A stretch of DNA of 64,000 nt, taken from contig NZ_JAAIVF010000001.1 in the NCBI RefSeq assembly GCF_029589495.1, forward strand, positions 1,054,001-1,118,000, given 5' to 3'. Source of the DNA: Speluncibacter jeojiensis. GTDB lineage: Bacteria; Actinomycetota; Actinomycetes; Mycobacteriales; Mycobacteriaceae. Position numbers and translations under genes: made by a program. The notes under the pieces were generated by a model, which saw nothing but the letters and a program-made list of their open reading frames with translations, did not search any database and had not been told where the DNA came from. Every line of letters starts with the position of its first letter. Positions within the stretch are counted from its first letter, which is position 1. Below are positions 41,544 through 54,093 of the stretch, piece after piece.

Positions 41544-43169
41544 TTGACCACACGGGACGCACCGCACGCACACCTCGGCGAGGTGCCGCGCAGAACCTTC
41601 CTCGGCGGCGCGGGCGCGCTACTTCTCGCGGGGACCGCATCGGCCCACGCGCCTCTTGCCGACGCGTCGCCGAACCCCGCCGGGCCGCAGCGCCGACCGA
41701 ACATCATCGTCCTCATCACCGATCAGGAACGTCAGCCGATGTACTGGCCGTCGGGCTGGCCGGAGGCCAACCTGCCCAATCGGCAACGCCTGGCCGACAC
41801 CGGCCTGACCTTCACCCGATCGTTCTGCAACACCTCGATGTGCTCGCCCAGCCGCAGCACCTTCTTCACCAGCCTGTATCCCGCGCAGCACGGGGTGACG
41901 TCCACGCTGACCGAGGGCGGGACACTGTCGCCGACCGAACCGCAGTTGCCGCTCGACCTGCCGAACCTGGCCACGGTGCTGGCGTCGGCCGGTTACGACG
42001 TGCAGTACCGCGGAAAGTGGCACATGAGCAAGGACGTCGGTGGGGGCGAGCCGACCAGCGCCGACCTGGCCGGCTACGGTTTCCACGGCTGGATCCCACC
42101 CGATTACGGCGGCGACACCAAGCCCGAACATTTCGGCGGCGGCTGCGCCGACCACGATTCGGCTGTGGCCGCCCAGGCCGCGCAGTACCTGCACACGGTC
42201 GACACCGGGGGTTCACCGTTCGCACTGGTCGTCTCGTTCGCCAACCCGCACGACATCCTCGCGTATCCGCTGACCTGGAACGCACAGGCGGGCGACTGCG
42301 ACAACTACGGCATCGACGCGCCCGGCTGCTTCCGACAGGGCATCGATCTGCCGCCGACGCTCGGCGAGCGACTGGCCCTGGCGCACAAGCCGACCGCCCA
42401 GGTGCAGTCCCAGGTGCTGCTGAACGGGTTGGGGCCGTTGCTCGGCGAGGACGCCCTGCGCAATTACGTCAATTTCTACGCGTTCACCCAGAAGGTGGTC
42501 GACGCCCACATCGGGACCGTGCTCGACGCCGTCGAGTCACGTCCTGGATTGAGGGCGGACACGCTGATCATCCGGATCGCCGACCACGGCGAGATGGGCT
42601 TGTCCCACGGCGGGCTCCGCCAGAAGATCTTCAACGCGTACGAGGAGACGGTCCGGGTACCGCTGGTGTTCAGCAACCCGCGACTGTTCCCCACACCGGT
42701 CCGCACACCGGCCCTGGCGTCGCTGATCGACGTCGTGCCGACGCTGGCCGCACTCGTGCAGGCACCGAACCCGGCGCAGTGGAGGCTGCTCGGGACCGAC
42801 CTGTCGCCCGTCATCGCGGACGCCGCGGCCCACCCGCAGTCGCCGACCGCCCGTGTGCAGGACAGCGTGCTGTTCACCTTCGACGACGTCAACTGCGGCA
42901 ACCCCAACGGCCAGGGCATCGTCACCCCGCCCAACCGGATCCGCGCGATCCGCGAGGACCGCTGGATGTACGCCGCCTACTTCGACCCCTCGGGTGCGGT
43001 GCCCGCCCAATTCGAGCTCTACGACCTGCAGTCCGACCCCACCGAGGTCGACAACCTGGCCGATCCGCTGAACGCCGGGCACCACAACCCGCAGCAGACC
43101 GCGATCATGCACGAGCGATTGGTGGAACGGCTCCGGGCGACCGGCACCATGCCGGCGCGCGGCCTGTAG
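41544..43169 (+). CDS. Tat-exported formylglycine-type sulfatase
   Basis: 541 residues from TTG 41544, which has GGGGAGG (41529-41535) in front. A Tat signal (PRRTFLGGAGALLLAGTASA) leads to the sulfatase fold. The residue converted to formylglycine is Cys100 in SMCSPSRSTF (CxPSR). Metal ligands include ITDQER near the N-terminus and ADHGEMG; KWHMSK supplies active-site Lys and His. It hydrolyses a sulfate ester outside the cell or at the wall; the substrate is unknown. Maturation needs an FGE, and one is encoded at 27419-28372; folding and oxidation would precede Tat export. Confidence 0.92.
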   Translation: MTTRDAPHAHLGEVPRRTFLGGAGALLLAGTASAHAPLADASPNPAGPQRRPNIIVLITDQERQPMYWPSGWPEANLPNRQRLADTGLTFTRSFCNTSMCSPSRSTFFTSLYPAQHGVTSTLTEGGTLSPTEPQLPLDLPNLATVLASAGYDVQYRGKWHMSKDVGGGEPTSADLAGYGFHGWIPPDYGGDTKPEHFGGGCADHDSAVAAQAAQYLHTVDTGGSPFALVVSFANPHDILAYPLTWNAQAGDCDNYGIDAPGCFRQGIDLPPTLGERLALAHKPTAQVQSQVLLNGLGPLLGEDALRNYVNFYAFTQKVVDAHIGTVLDAVESRPGLRADTLIIRIADHGEMGLSHGGLRQKIFNAYEETVRVPLVFSNPRLFPTPVRTPALASLIDVVPTLAALVQAPNPAQWRLLGTDLSPVIADAAAHPQSPTARVQDSVLFTFDDVNCGNPNGQGIVTPPNRIRAIREDRWMYAAYFDPSGAVPAQFELYDLQSDPTEVDNLADPLNAGHHNPQQTAIMHERLVERLRATGTMPARGL

Positions 43170-43374
43170 GCCCGGGCGCCGCCGTCAGCCTCGTACGGCA
43201 CCGTCGTCGGGCACGTCTTGCTCGCGACCCAGAGTTCCAACACTTGCGACACTTCGAACATTTGGAACTTTGGGCAGCCGACGACCCCCAGCTACCGGCG
43301 GGTCATGCCGTGGATCGGCCCGCCGGATTCCACCCCGTCGGATTCCACGACGAACGCGGCATTCCGAGGAGCGC

Positions 43375-44106
43375 TCAGCGGCCCTGGAACGCCGGGGCGC
43401 GCTTCTCCGCGCGGGCGCGCCGCGCCTCCTTGACGTCCTCGCTGGACCAGGCACTGCAGAACGCCATGAACTGGTCGTCGGTCGGCTCGTCGTGGCTGTG
43501 GTCGTCGTTGAGCACCAGCTTGAGGTGACGCATGGTCAGCGGCGCCAGACCCGCGAGTTCCGCCGCCCACTGCTGGGCCGCGGCGAGGTCGGCGCCGCGA
43601 TTGGCCAGGCCCACCGCAAGCGCCCGCTCGGCGCCGATTCGCTCGGCCCCCAGCAGGATCGACCGGGCGAACCCGCCGCCGACCAGCGCCGACAGCCGCT
43701 TGATCGACCAGTTGTCCAGCGCCAGGCCGACTCTCGCGACCGGCACCTCAAAGCTGCCCTCCGGCGCCACGGCCCGCAGGTCGCACGCCAGCGCGAGCTG
43801 GCAGCCCGCACCGACCGCGGGGCCGTTGATGGCGGCGATCACCGGCATCGGCGCGGACTCGATGGCGCGCAGCATGTTCACCAGCGCCTCGGGGAAGCTC
43901 GCCGCGTAGGCGTCGCCGGACAGGTCCGCTCCGGCGCAGAACGCGGTGCCCGCGCCGGTGATGACGACGGCGCGCGCATCACCGGTGATCGCCTCCGCGA
44001 TGCCCTCGCGAATGCCGTTGCACAACTCGGTGTTCAGCGCATTGCGCTTCTCGTGCCGCTGCAGTTCCAGCGTGACGACGGCATTCTCCCGACTGACGCC
44101 GATCAT
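43375..44106 (-). CDS. echA6: EchA6-like enoyl-CoA hydratase/isomerase family protein
   Basis: 243 residues, the exact length of M. tuberculosis EchA6, with the same runs: MIG at the start, TGAGTAFCAGADLSGDA, INGPAVGAGCQLALACDLR, GLALDNWSIKRLS and the end EKRAPAFQG. The second oxyanion Gly is in PAVGAG. EchA6 lacks normal hydratase residues and is thought to shuttle acyl-CoA to the FAS-II/mycolate route; it is a drug target in mycobacteria. Its presence supports a mycolic-acid-producing host. It stands alone, followed by a 205-base gap with no gene. Confidence 0.88.
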   Translation of the reverse strand: MIGVSRENAVVTLELQRHEKRNALNTELCNGIREGIAEAITGDARAVVITGAGTAFCAGADLSGDAYAASFPEALVNMLRAIESAPMPVIAAINGPAVGAGCQLALACDLRAVAPEGSFEVPVARVGLALDNWSIKRLSALVGGGFARSILLGAERIGAERALAVGLANRGADLAAAQQWAAELAGLAPLTMRHLKLVLNDDHSHDEPTDDQFMAFCSAWSSEDVKEARRARAEKRAPAFQGR

Positions 44107-44176
44107 CGGCTTCCTTTCCGAAGTTGGAGGGCGAGTGGCTCTCCGATAGACAGACTGTCCGACTCGGCAGGTGCCG

Positions 44177-46476
<2,300 letters not shown>

Positions 46477-46604
46477 GCTGGGATACCTCCAACTCGGGGA
46501 ACAAATACACAAGGTCCAGAATGCAACCCTACCGGTCGCAGATCGGCCGCCGCCGCCCGGCGGTGACCGGTCACAGACAACACTGTGGGCATACGCTCGA
46601 AAGC

Positions 46605-47219
46605 GTGTCCGCGAACCCCAACCGACCTGCCGATCCGAACGTCGAGTTGCACCCGCTGATCGCCGCGCGCTGGAGTCCGCGCAACCTCGATCCCACCGCC
46701 GGCGTGAGCGAAGCCGAACTGCTGTCCGCTCTCGAGGCCGGCCGGGTCGCGGCGTCCTGGGGCGGCACCTTCCCGGTGCGCTTCGTCGCCGGGATGCGCG
46801 GCGACGAGACCTTCACCGCCCTCACCGACCTGCTGACCGAGGGCAACCGGGCCTGGGCGCACGCGGCCGGCGCCCTGGTGCTCGGCGCCGCGCAGTCCCG
46901 CAACGCCAAGGGCGACCTCGAGTACGCGATGTTCGACCTGGGGTTGGCCACCGCGCAGGTGAGCCTGCAGGCAGTCGCGCACGGGATGGTCGCGCACCCG
47001 ATGGCCGGATTCGACGCCGACGCTGCCCGCACGCAGTTCGCGATCCCGGACGAGTTCCGCCCGGCGGTCGTCATCGCGCTCGGTCACCTCGGCGCCGGCG
47101 AGCACCCGGACGAGGCGATCCGTGAGTCCGATGCGCGGCCCCGCCGCCGGCCGGCGCTGGCCGAGATGGCGTTCGCCGGCACCTGGGGCCGACCGTTCGG
47201 CGCGGCACCCCGGGAGTGA
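46605..47219 (+). CDS. Nitroreductase-family flavoprotein
   Basis: 204 residues from GTG 46605. The FMN-binding N-terminus [39 protein letters not shown] is typical of the family, as is the late [12 protein letters not shown]. Such enzymes reduce nitro groups, quinones or flavins with NAD(P)H. The frame extends upstream, but GTG 46605 gives the expected N-terminus. The next gene starts inside its stop codon (GTGA), so it is coupled to the FUSC-type exporter, and the pair might deal with an aromatic compound. Confidence 0.88.
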   Translation: MSANPNRPADPNVELHPLIAARWSPRNLDPTAGVSEAELLSALEAGRVAASWGGTFPVRFVAGMRGDETFTALTDLLTEGNRAWAHAAGALVLGAAQSRNAKGDLEYAMFDLGLATAQVSLQAVAHGMVAHPMAGFDADAARTQFAIPDEFRPAVVIALGHLGAGEHPDEAIRESDARPRRRPALAEMAFAGTWGRPFGAAPRE

Positions 47220-48928
47220 CCGCGCTGCACCTGCCCGCCCCCGCCCCGCCGCGGGCGGTGCTGTTCGGCTTCCCGCCCGTCGGCAAGCGCTGGCCCGGTG
47301 CGGTACGCGCCGCGCTGGCGCTCGGGATCCCGGCGTCGATCGTCGCCGCGCTGGGCTACCACCAGCAGGCGCTCACCGTGGCCATCGGCGCCTTCGCGGT
47401 GCTCTACGGCGAGGGCAAGGCCTACCGCGCCAGGTGGAAGGTGGTGACGATCGCCGCCGTCGCACTGGCCGGTTCGGCGTGGTTCGGCGCCCTGGTCGGC
47501 CGGCCGGTGCACCGCGCGATCGCCGAGGGGCACACCCACTTCCTCCTGCTGTGGGTGGTCGTCGCGATGACGACGGTCGGGCTGGCCGCCGCCTACGCGG
47601 CCGATGCCCTGCGGCTCGGACCGCCGGGTGGCTTCTTCTTCATCCTGGCGACCGAGATCGGCTCGCTGATCGCCGGATCCGGCATGCCGCCCGCGGAGAT
47701 CGCCGGCTGGGGCGCGGTCGGCGGGGCGAGCTCGCTGATCGTGTCGATGTCCGGGTTGCTGCGCGATCCGCGCGCCCCCGAGCGGGCCGCGGTGGCCGCC
47801 GCCGGATCCGCCGTCGACGCCTATGCCACCGCCGACCGGTCCTCCGCCACCGCCCCGCGGGCGCGGCACCTGGCCTCCCTGAAACTGCAGGCCGCCTGGC
47901 ACTGCCTCGACGACGGCGGGCTGCTCGACGGGTCGAGGGAACGGCGCCGGCACCGCAGCGATCACCCGCTGGTGGGGCAACTCGGGGCCACCCAGGTGCG
48001 GTTGTCGGCCGCACTGAGCGCGGACCCGACCGTCGACCCGGACTCGGACCTCGACGACATCCGGCCGCTGGTCCCGATGCCGCGGCCGGGCATCCGCTAC
48101 CGCCTGGTGCGGTCGCTGCACCCGAACTCCCATGCGTGGACCGCCGCCCTGCGGCTGCTGGTCGCCTGCCTGATCGCGGGCACGGTCGCCGTCGCGATCG
48201 GTAGCAAACGGCCCGACTGGGCGGTCATCGCGGCCGCACTGGTGCTGCACCAGGGGCCCGACCGCATCATGGGCACGTATCGCGGGGTGCACCGCATCGT
48301 CGGTACCGCGCTCGGCCTGCTGCTGTTCGCGGCGCTGTACGAGCTCGACCCGACCGGCCTGTGGCTGATCCTGCTGCTCGCCGCGCTGCAGTTCATGGTC
48401 GAGATGCTCGTCGCGCGCAACTACGGGATCGCGGTCGTGTTCATCACCCCGCTGGCGCTGCTGATGGGCGGCTCGGCCACCCTCGCCGCGTCGCCCGCCT
48501 CCGCGATGGGCGAGCGTCTGGTCGAGACCGCGGTCGGCGTGTGCGTCGCGCTCGCGGTGCTGTGGACGGTGGACCGACGCTCGCACCGCCGAATCCTGCG
48601 GTGGGTCGACGGGCGGGTCGCGCAGCTGATCGCCGCGACCGCCCGTCGGCTCGACGGTGCACCGGCCGGCGCACCCGCGGTCCTCGAACTGCGCCGGGAT
48701 CTCGAGTTCGAGCTGGCCGGGTCGGCGATGGCCGGGGTCGACGCCGCGCACAACGATCCGGCCTGGACCGCGCCGCGCTGGCCGGCGCACAGCGAGTTGC
48801 ACCACCTGGGTTACGACGTGCTGGGCGGGCTGTGGGCGCTGCCGCCGGACGGCCGCCCGGACACCGCCACGACCGCACAGTGGTCGCGCCGCCTGAACGC
48901 CCTCGCCGAGGCCCGCGCCCGGATGTGA
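47216..48928 (+). CDS. FUSC-family membrane protein, aromatic acid exporter-like
   Basis: 570 residues with two blocks of five to six helices (about 27-180 and 310-450) separated by a soluble region, then a C-terminal cytosolic tail. The second block has [37 protein letters not shown], the FUSC signature. Members export aromatic carboxylates or related stress compounds. Start GTG 47216 overlaps the nitroreductase stop. The opposite strand also stays open throughout, but that product is Arg/Pro/Gly-rich and not credible. Confidence 0.85.
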   Translation: MTALHLPAPAPPRAVLFGFPPVGKRWPGAVRAALALGIPASIVAALGYHQQALTVAIGAFAVLYGEGKAYRARWKVVTIAAVALAGSAWFGALVGRPVHRAIAEGHTHFLLLWVVVAMTTVGLAAAYAADALRLGPPGGFFFILATEIGSLIAGSGMPPAEIAGWGAVGGASSLIVSMSGLLRDPRAPERAAVAAAGSAVDAYATADRSSATAPRARHLASLKLQAAWHCLDDGGLLDGSRERRRHRSDHPLVGQLGATQVRLSAALSADPTVDPDSDLDDIRPLVPMPRPGIRYRLVRSLHPNSHAWTAALRLLVACLIAGTVAVAIGSKRPDWAVIAAALVLHQGPDRIMGTYRGVHRIVGTALGLLLFAALYELDPTGLWLILLLAALQFMVEMLVARNYGIAVVFITPLALLMGGSATLAASPASAMGERLVETAVGVCVALAVLWTVDRRSHRRILRWVDGRVAQLIAATARRLDGAPAGAPAVLELRRDLEFELAGSAMAGVDAAHNDPAWTAPRWPAHSELHHLGYDVLGGLWALPPDGRPDTATTAQWSRRLNALAEARARM

Positions 48929-48999
48929 CGTGGCCCGGTCCGAGTGCCCTTTGCGGCGCGCGGTGGCAGGATCGGGACGAGGGCTACCGAAGGGGACCG

Positions 49000-50022
49000 A
49001 TGGATGCCGCACCACCCGAGCACATGCGGGCCTGGCGCGTGCACCACCCCGCACCGATCCACTCGGATCCGCTGATCCTCGAGCGCATCCCGGTCCCCCG
49101 ACCGGAGGCGGGCGAAGTGCTGGTCCGGGTGCTGGCATGCGGAGTGTGCCGCACCGATCTGCACGTGTCCGAGGGCGATCTGCCGGTGCACCGCCCCGGT
49201 GTCGTGCCGGGGCACGAGATCGTCGGCGAGGTGGTCGAGGTCGGCGGGGAAGTCACCGCGCACGCCGTCGGCGACCGCGTCGGGATCCCGTGGTTGCGAT
49301 CGAGTTGCGGACGGTGCCGCGTCTGCCGGCGCGGCGACGAGAACCTCTGTGAGTCCTCGACCTACACCGGCTGGGACTCCGACGGCGGCTATGCAGAATT
49401 CGCCTGCGCACCAGCCGCATTCATGCTGCCGCTCCCCGACGGCTACACCGACGCCGAGCTGGCCCCGCTGCTGTGCGCGGGCATCATCGGGTTCCGCGCG
49501 CTGCGCTGCGCGGAATTGCCCACGGGAGGCGCGCTGGGCATCTACGGGTTCGGCGCCAGCGCGCACCTGGCCGCCCAGGTGGCGATGGCCGACGGGGCGC
49601 AGGTGCACGTGATGACGCGCAGCGTCGATGCCCGGCGGCTGGCGCTCGAGCTCGGCGCCGCCTCCGTTCAGGGCGCCACCGATCCACCACCGGTGCCGCT
49701 GGACGCCGCGATCCTGTTCGCCCCCGTCGGCGACCTGGTGCCGCCGGCCCTCGAGGCGCTGGATGCGGGCGCCACGCTGTCGATCGCGGGCATCCACCTC
49801 AGCGACGTCCCGCCGCTGAACTATCAGCGACACCTGTTCCGCGAGCGACGGATTCGCAGCGTCACCGCCAACACCCGGGCGGACGCCCGCGACTTTCTCG
49901 ACATCGCCGCGCGCCACCGGCTCCAGGTCACCGCGACGCCGCATCCGCTCGACCGAGCGCTCGAGACCTTGCAAGGCCTGGCCGACGACAGGGTGACCGG
50001 AGCCGCCGTCCTGATCCCCTGA
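49000..50022 (+). CDS. Zinc-dependent alcohol dehydrogenase, AdhA type
   Basis: 340 residues. MDR fold with catalytic zinc ligands in [10 protein letters not shown] and PGHEIVG, and the four structural-zinc cysteines in [15 protein letters not shown]. The NAD site [16 protein letters not shown] follows. [12 protein letters not shown] and the [20 protein letters not shown] stretch are typical of the zinc-binding alcohol dehydrogenase group of actinobacteria (Rv1862-like). AGGGG precedes ATG 49000. The likely reaction is primary alcohol/aldehyde interconversion. It lies 71 bases after the FUSC gene and 50 before the stress protein gene, possibly one transcript. Confidence 0.92.
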   Translation: MDAAPPEHMRAWRVHHPAPIHSDPLILERIPVPRPEAGEVLVRVLACGVCRTDLHVSEGDLPVHRPGVVPGHEIVGEVVEVGGEVTAHAVGDRVGIPWLRSSCGRCRVCRRGDENLCESSTYTGWDSDGGYAEFACAPAAFMLPLPDGYTDAELAPLLCAGIIGFRALRCAELPTGGALGIYGFGASAHLAAQVAMADGAQVHVMTRSVDARRLALELGAASVQGATDPPPVPLDAAILFAPVGDLVPPALEALDAGATLSIAGIHLSDVPPLNYQRHLFRERRIRSVTANTRADARDFLDIAARHRLQVTATPHPLDRALETLQGLADDRVTGAAVLIP

Positions 50023-50072
50023 CCGAAACCCCACCGACCGAGTGAAAGTCCCGAAAGAGAAAGGCGCACAAC

Positions 50073-50954
50073 ATGCTCATCAATCCTCCCGTAGTCGTCG
50101 GCGTCGACGGCTCGGACACCTCCAAGGCCGCCGTCGCCTGGGCCGCACAGTCTGCGGCCCTGCGCGATGCCCCGCTGCAGCTGGTCAGCGCGATGGCGGT
50201 GCCGGTCGCGTACGCGGGCGGGATCGGGGTGCCGCAGAGCTTCTTCGACGCGCAGCAGGAGGAGGCCACCCGCGTGCTCGAGGAGGCCACGAAGATCGCG
50301 ATCGAGACAGCGGGCGAGGGCAAGCTGACGGTGCTGACCGAACGCCGCAACGGCTCTGCCATCGCGGGCATGCTCGACTGGTCGGAGCACGCGCGCGCGA
50401 TCGTGCTCGGTTCGCGCGGACTCGGCGAGGTCAGCGGCGGCCTGCTCGGCTCGGTCACCTCCTCGGTCGCCACGCACGCCGCCTGTCCGGTGGTGGTGAT
50501 CCGCGAGGCCGCGCCGGTGTCGGCGACGGCCCCGGTGGTCGTCGGTGTGGACGGCACCCGCAACAGCGAACCCGCCATCGAGGCTGCTTTCGAGGAGGCC
50601 TCGTTCCGCGGCGCCCCGCTGACCGCGGTCCACTCGTGGTCCGACTTCCCGGTGGTGAATCCCTTCGGGGCCGAGGACGAGATCCCGTGGGACCAGATCG
50701 AGACCGCCGAGCAGGCCGCGCTGTCGGAGTCGCTCGCCGGGATGCAGGAGCGCTTCCCCGACGTCGCCGTGACCCGGGTCGTCGTCAAGGATCGCCCGGT
50801 ACAGGCGCTCTTCGATGCCGCGACGGACGCCCAGCTCGTGGTCGTCGGCAGCCGGGGTCGTGGCGGGTTCCGCGGCATGCTGCTCGGATCGACGAGCCGT
50901 GCGCTGCTGCACTCGGTCGACGTGCCGCTGATGATCGTGCGCGATCACCGCTGA
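50073..50954 (+). CDS. Tandem-domain universal stress protein
   Basis: 293 residues made of two Usp domains (about 1-145 and 150-293). Each starts with VVVGVDGS or VVVGVDGT and ends in the ATP-binding pattern G-2x-G-9x-G-S/T: GSRGLGEVSGGLLGSVTS and GSRGRGGFRGMLLGSTSR. ATP-binding tandem Usp proteins in mycobacteria serve in hypoxia and dormancy adaptation. The start is ATG 50073. A strong hairpin lies just after the stop. Confidence 0.95.
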   Translation: MLINPPVVVGVDGSDTSKAAVAWAAQSAALRDAPLQLVSAMAVPVAYAGGIGVPQSFFDAQQEEATRVLEEATKIAIETAGEGKLTVLTERRNGSAIAGMLDWSEHARAIVLGSRGLGEVSGGLLGSVTSSVATHAACPVVVIREAAPVSATAPVVVGVDGTRNSEPAIEAAFEEASFRGAPLTAVHSWSDFPVVNPFGAEDEIPWDQIETAEQAALSESLAGMQERFPDVAVTRVVVKDRPVQALFDAATDAQLVVVGSRGRGGFRGMLLGSTSRALLHSVDVPLMIVRDHR

Positions 50955-50966
50955 GCGAACAGTCGG

Positions 50967-50994
50967 GCGGGGCCGCCGATGTCGGCGGCCCCGC
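50967..50994. terminator. Bidirectional GC-rich hairpin between usp and the aldehyde dehydrogenase
   Basis: GCGGGGCCGCCGA (50967-50979) is an exact complement of 50982-50994. It lies between convergent stops at 50954 and 51009 and lacks a T run. Confidence 0.7.
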
Positions 50995-51008
50995 ACCGGC
51001 GGTCCGGA

Positions 51009-52724
51009 CTATCCGCGCAGCGCCGAGGCGAAGATCGCCGGCAGCTTCGACCACGCCGGGGCACCGGCGAAGCCGGTCAGCAGCCGCCCGGTCGTCGCGG
51101 CGGTGCGGTTGTCGACGAACCACGGCGGCTTCGGCGAGATCGCGAACTCGCCGTGCATCAGCGACCGCGGCGATGGCCGGAACGGCCCCCGCACCACGGT
51201 CCGTTCCGGGCTGTCGATCAGCAAGGCGTTGTGCACCACACCGATTCCGCTCTGCACGTCGTCGAGCGTATGTCCGGGGAACGCGCCCCAGGTGGCGTTC
51301 GCGGTGAGGTACCCGACGCCGGTCCACGCGTTGACCGCGATCGTGCCGTAGCGCAGTCCCTCGAGCATCGAATCGAAGCGCTCGCCGAACTCCGAGATCG
51401 TCGCGGGGTGGGCGATGATGTTGATACCCAGTGTGCCGACGAACTGGTCGTTGGCAACCTCGATGGCCCGGATCGCGAACTCGGCTCCGTCCGCGTCGAC
51501 GTCGATCACCCCGAGCACCGGCGCGAAATACTCAGTCTGCAGCAACGGCTTTCGGTCGTCCGGATCGGTGACCAGCACACGGCCCCCCTCTGGACCGAGA
51601 CGCTGCGCATCCGGATAGGTCTGTGTCGCGCTCTCCACGCGCGCAGCGCTTCCCGGATAGTAGGCCGCCCTGGCAGGCGCGCGGTCGACGGCGCCGCGCA
51701 GCGCTTCGAGGAACTCGTCGCGCTGCGCCCACCGCGAGGACAGCACGACCACCTGAGCGGCGATGCAGTTGTACCCGCCGTTGTGCAGGCGTTGAGTCGC
51801 GACGTGCTCGGCCTGGAACTCGATGTCGGCGCGGCTCCACCGTCCCGGGAGCACGATCGTCGGCGAGACGCCGCCGAGTTCGCTGGTGATCTGTTTGTCC
51901 AGCACCGGTTCACCTGCGGCCTTGCGGCGCACTCCCTCCTCGCCGGGGCCCCACACGATCGCGTCGTGGGTCAGCGCGCTGCCGGTCATGTGCACGTGAT
52001 CGACCAGTTCGTGCCGCACCAGGTATGCGCCGACGTCGGCGCCGCCGGTGAGCAACCGGACCGCACCGACCTCGATGAGCGGCTCGAGGACCTTGGACAG
52101 CACCGGCAACAGCGGGTCGGTGATCGGGTTCAGCTTGAGTGCGACCACGCGATTGTGCGCGATGAGTTCGTACAACGTGTCCAGCGGTGCGATCGAGGTG
52201 ATGTTGCCCGCGCCGAGCACCACGCCGACGCCGTTGGTCCGAGCGGGATCGAGTTGCGCGAGTCCCGCCTGCCTCCGTGCCGTGTCGGCGTCGACGCCCG
52301 GCTCCAGCCAGACCTCGGCGCTGAAACCGCTGAGCAGCAACTTGTCGTAGACGCCGGCGGGCAACACCTTGACCGCGGTGCGGCCGCCGGGCGCAGCGCC
52401 GAAGGAGACGCCGTCCAATGGGCTACGGCCTGCTTCCAGCGCCGCCAGGCTGGCGGACAGCGCCGCCGTACCGGTCGCCACCGGGTACGGGCCGGATATC
52501 CATTCCTCGCCGACGAGCGGGGAGTTCCGGTCGAGTCCCTTGATCCCGATCGCCGCGTCGACCCACTCCGCCGCGTGGGACACGGTGAGTTCGTGGACGC
52601 GTTCGAGCAAGCGGCGGCGCTCGGCGAGTGACATCCCCGCCCACGCCTTCTCGCCTTCGACGAGTTCGGCAAGCGCCTGATCTACGGCAGGAGCGACTCC
52701 GGCGGGCGGGATTTCGTTCGTCAC
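51009..52724 (-). CDS. Aldehyde dehydrogenase family protein
   Basis: 571 residues, longer than the usual 480-500 of the family. The catalytic Cys320 lies in NGGYNCIAAQ and Glu282 in TSELGG; both are placed as in active enzymes. VGVVLGAGNITSIAPLDTLYEL is the cofactor-binding region. It would oxidise an aldehyde to the acid with NAD(P). It faces away from the PucR gene, and a TTGTG/CACAA dyad 100 bases upstream of its start resembles sites near the pucR-MFS promoters. With the alkylsulfatase operon it fits the aldehyde to fatty acid step. Confidence 0.85.
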   Translation of the reverse strand: MTNEIPPAGVAPAVDQALAELVEGEKAWAGMSLAERRRLLERVHELTVSHAAEWVDAAIGIKGLDRNSPLVGEEWISGPYPVATGTAALSASLAALEAGRSPLDGVSFGAAPGGRTAVKVLPAGVYDKLLLSGFSAEVWLEPGVDADTARRQAGLAQLDPARTNGVGVVLGAGNITSIAPLDTLYELIAHNRVVALKLNPITDPLLPVLSKVLEPLIEVGAVRLLTGGADVGAYLVRHELVDHVHMTGSALTHDAIVWGPGEEGVRRKAAGEPVLDKQITSELGGVSPTIVLPGRWSRADIEFQAEHVATQRLHNGGYNCIAAQVVVLSSRWAQRDEFLEALRGAVDRAPARAAYYPGSAARVESATQTYPDAQRLGPEGGRVLVTDPDDRKPLLQTEYFAPVLGVIDVDADGAEFAIRAIEVANDQFVGTLGINIIAHPATISEFGERFDSMLEGLRYGTIAVNAWTGVGYLTANATWGAFPGHTLDDVQSGIGVVHNALLIDSPERTVVRGPFRPSPRSLMHGEFAISPKPPWFVDNRTAATTGRLLTGFAGAPAWSKLPAIFASALRG

Positions 52725-52823
52725 GGTGACAGCCTCCGATACGACAAGTGTTTGACATCACAATTCTGCGCCGGTGTCTCCCCGCTGTGGGCTGTGTGCG
52801 CGGAAGGGATTTCGTCGAGAGGC

Positions 52824-52839
52824 TTGTGCGACCACACAA
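52824..52839. promoter_or_regulatory. Dyad TTGTG-cgacca-CACAA upstream of the aldehyde dehydrogenase
   Basis: Perfect 5-base arms in the 117 bases between the pucR stop and the aldehyde dehydrogenase start. Related TGTG/CACA dyads occur at 54094-54107 and 54178-54188 in the pucR-MFS gap, so it may be an operator of the PucR-type regulator. Confidence 0.5.
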
Positions 52840-52841
52840 TC

Positions 52842-54071
52842 TCAGTCCGCGAGGTGGTGGGCCGCCCGCCTGATCTCCAGCGCTGCCCCGAGTCGCATGA
52901 TCGAGGTGACGTCGTTCGGGTCCATACCGAGCAGTTCCTCGATTCTGTTGATCCTGTTGTTGACCGTGTTCGGGTGGACATGCAGATCACGCGCAGTCGG
53001 CGCCCGGTCGAGGTTGTGCGCGTAGTAACTCTCCAGGGTTTCGAGCAGTTCCGGATGCGGCTCGAGCGGCGCCAGGATCATCAGCAGGTGATCACTGCCG
53101 GCGGTCCGCCGGGTGAGTTGGTAGCTCAGCGCCACATCCTCTATCCGGTACAGCCCCGCGGGGCTACGCTCCGCCACCGCCAGATCGAGGATGTCCTGGG
53201 CGAGCGCGCTGCTCGCCGGGAGGGAGTCGGTCTCGGCATAGCCGACCAGGCCGGCGGTGACCGCAACCCCGGCCGCCGCACCGATCCGGTCGATCAGTGC
53301 CGCAGCAACCTGCGCAGCACGCCGGGGGCTCTCACCATCCCACGGAATCAGGATCTGCCCACCTTCGGGTTCGAGCAGTGCCAAGACCTGTTCGGTGCCA
53401 CCACCGACCAGGACCCGGTGGACCTGTCGGAGTTTGCGGCGGCCCGCGACCGCACGCCTGGTCGCGTCGTCGCCGCGTTCGTCGGCGAGTTCCGCGAAGG
53501 CCACGGCCAGTACCGCATATCGCCTGGCCAGTCGGACCCCGAAGCGTTCCGCTTCCTCGGTCGCGTTCTGCCCACTGAGCAACAGTCGCGCCAGGAGATG
53601 GTCGGCACCGCGATCCTCACTGCTGATCACCGCCATCTCCGCCTGATAGGAATCGACGACGGCACGGACCATCACCTCGTGCAGGTCGAAATAGCCGAGC
53701 ATGAGGTATCGCAGACCCTCGACGTCCGCCTCACCGGCCTCCTCCCCGCATGCCTGGAGGAACATGCGGCCGCCGTAGTGCCAGTTGTGTAGGACCAATG
53801 ACAGCGGGACACCTTCGGCGGCGCGTTGCGCTCCCCTGCTCCGCGCACCCTTGAGGTCCGGCTCCCGGAGCGGCTCGTGCTCGCGCAACGAGCGAACCAC
53901 CAGTGCCAGGTAGTGCCGGACCGTCGCCGGCACTTCCTGCTCACGAATGCCCACCGGAAGGTGGCCCGCAGAGGGTCCGACCGCGCCGGCCCTGGCCACC
54001 GCATCGAAGCGCTTGTAGACCCGATCGAGGATCGCCAACGCCGATCGAGGGACCGGTCCGTCGCCACTCAT
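52842..54071 (-). CDS. PucR/CdaR-type transcriptional regulator
   Basis: 409 residues from ATG 54071. The N-terminal and middle regions are helical and GGDEF-like in outline (LRQVHRVLVGGGTEQVLALLEPEGGQILIPW); the C-terminal HTH_30 is clear: LLETLESYYAHNLDRAPTARDLHVHPNTVNNRINRIEELLGMDP. These regulators usually activate catabolic genes in response to the substrate. It sits between the aldehyde dehydrogenase gene and the divergent MFS-ligase-sulfatase-alcohol dehydrogenase operon, which it probably controls. An in-frame ATG at 54140 would add 23 residues. Confidence 0.9.
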   Translation of the reverse strand: MSGDGPVPRSALAILDRVYKRFDAVARAGAVGPSAGHLPVGIREQEVPATVRHYLALVVRSLREHEPLREPDLKGARSRGAQRAAEGVPLSLVLHNWHYGGRMFLQACGEEAGEADVEGLRYLMLGYFDLHEVMVRAVVDSYQAEMAVISSEDRGADHLLARLLLSGQNATEEAERFGVRLARRYAVLAVAFAELADERGDDATRRAVAGRRKLRQVHRVLVGGGTEQVLALLEPEGGQILIPWDGESPRRAAQVAAALIDRIGAAAGVAVTAGLVGYAETDSLPASSALAQDILDLAVAERSPAGLYRIEDVALSYQLTRRTAGSDHLLMILAPLEPHPELLETLESYYAHNLDRAPTARDLHVHPNTVNNRINRIEELLGMDPNDVTSIMRLGAALEIRRAAHHLAD

Positions 54072-54093
54072 CGTTCCCGCCTTCGCCGCAGAT

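Noticed and set aside
43233-43269. Inverted repeat AGTTCCAA ... TTGGAACT after the sulfatase gene
   Set aside because: A 21-base loop and no T run make it a poor terminator or operator; the rest of this 205-base gap shows nothing convincing.
47084-49138. A 684-codon minus-strand open frame opposite the nitroreductase, FUSC and alcohol dehydrogenase genes
   Set aside because: Low-complexity Arg/Pro/Gly text; the plus-strand genes have family motifs, starts and coupling.
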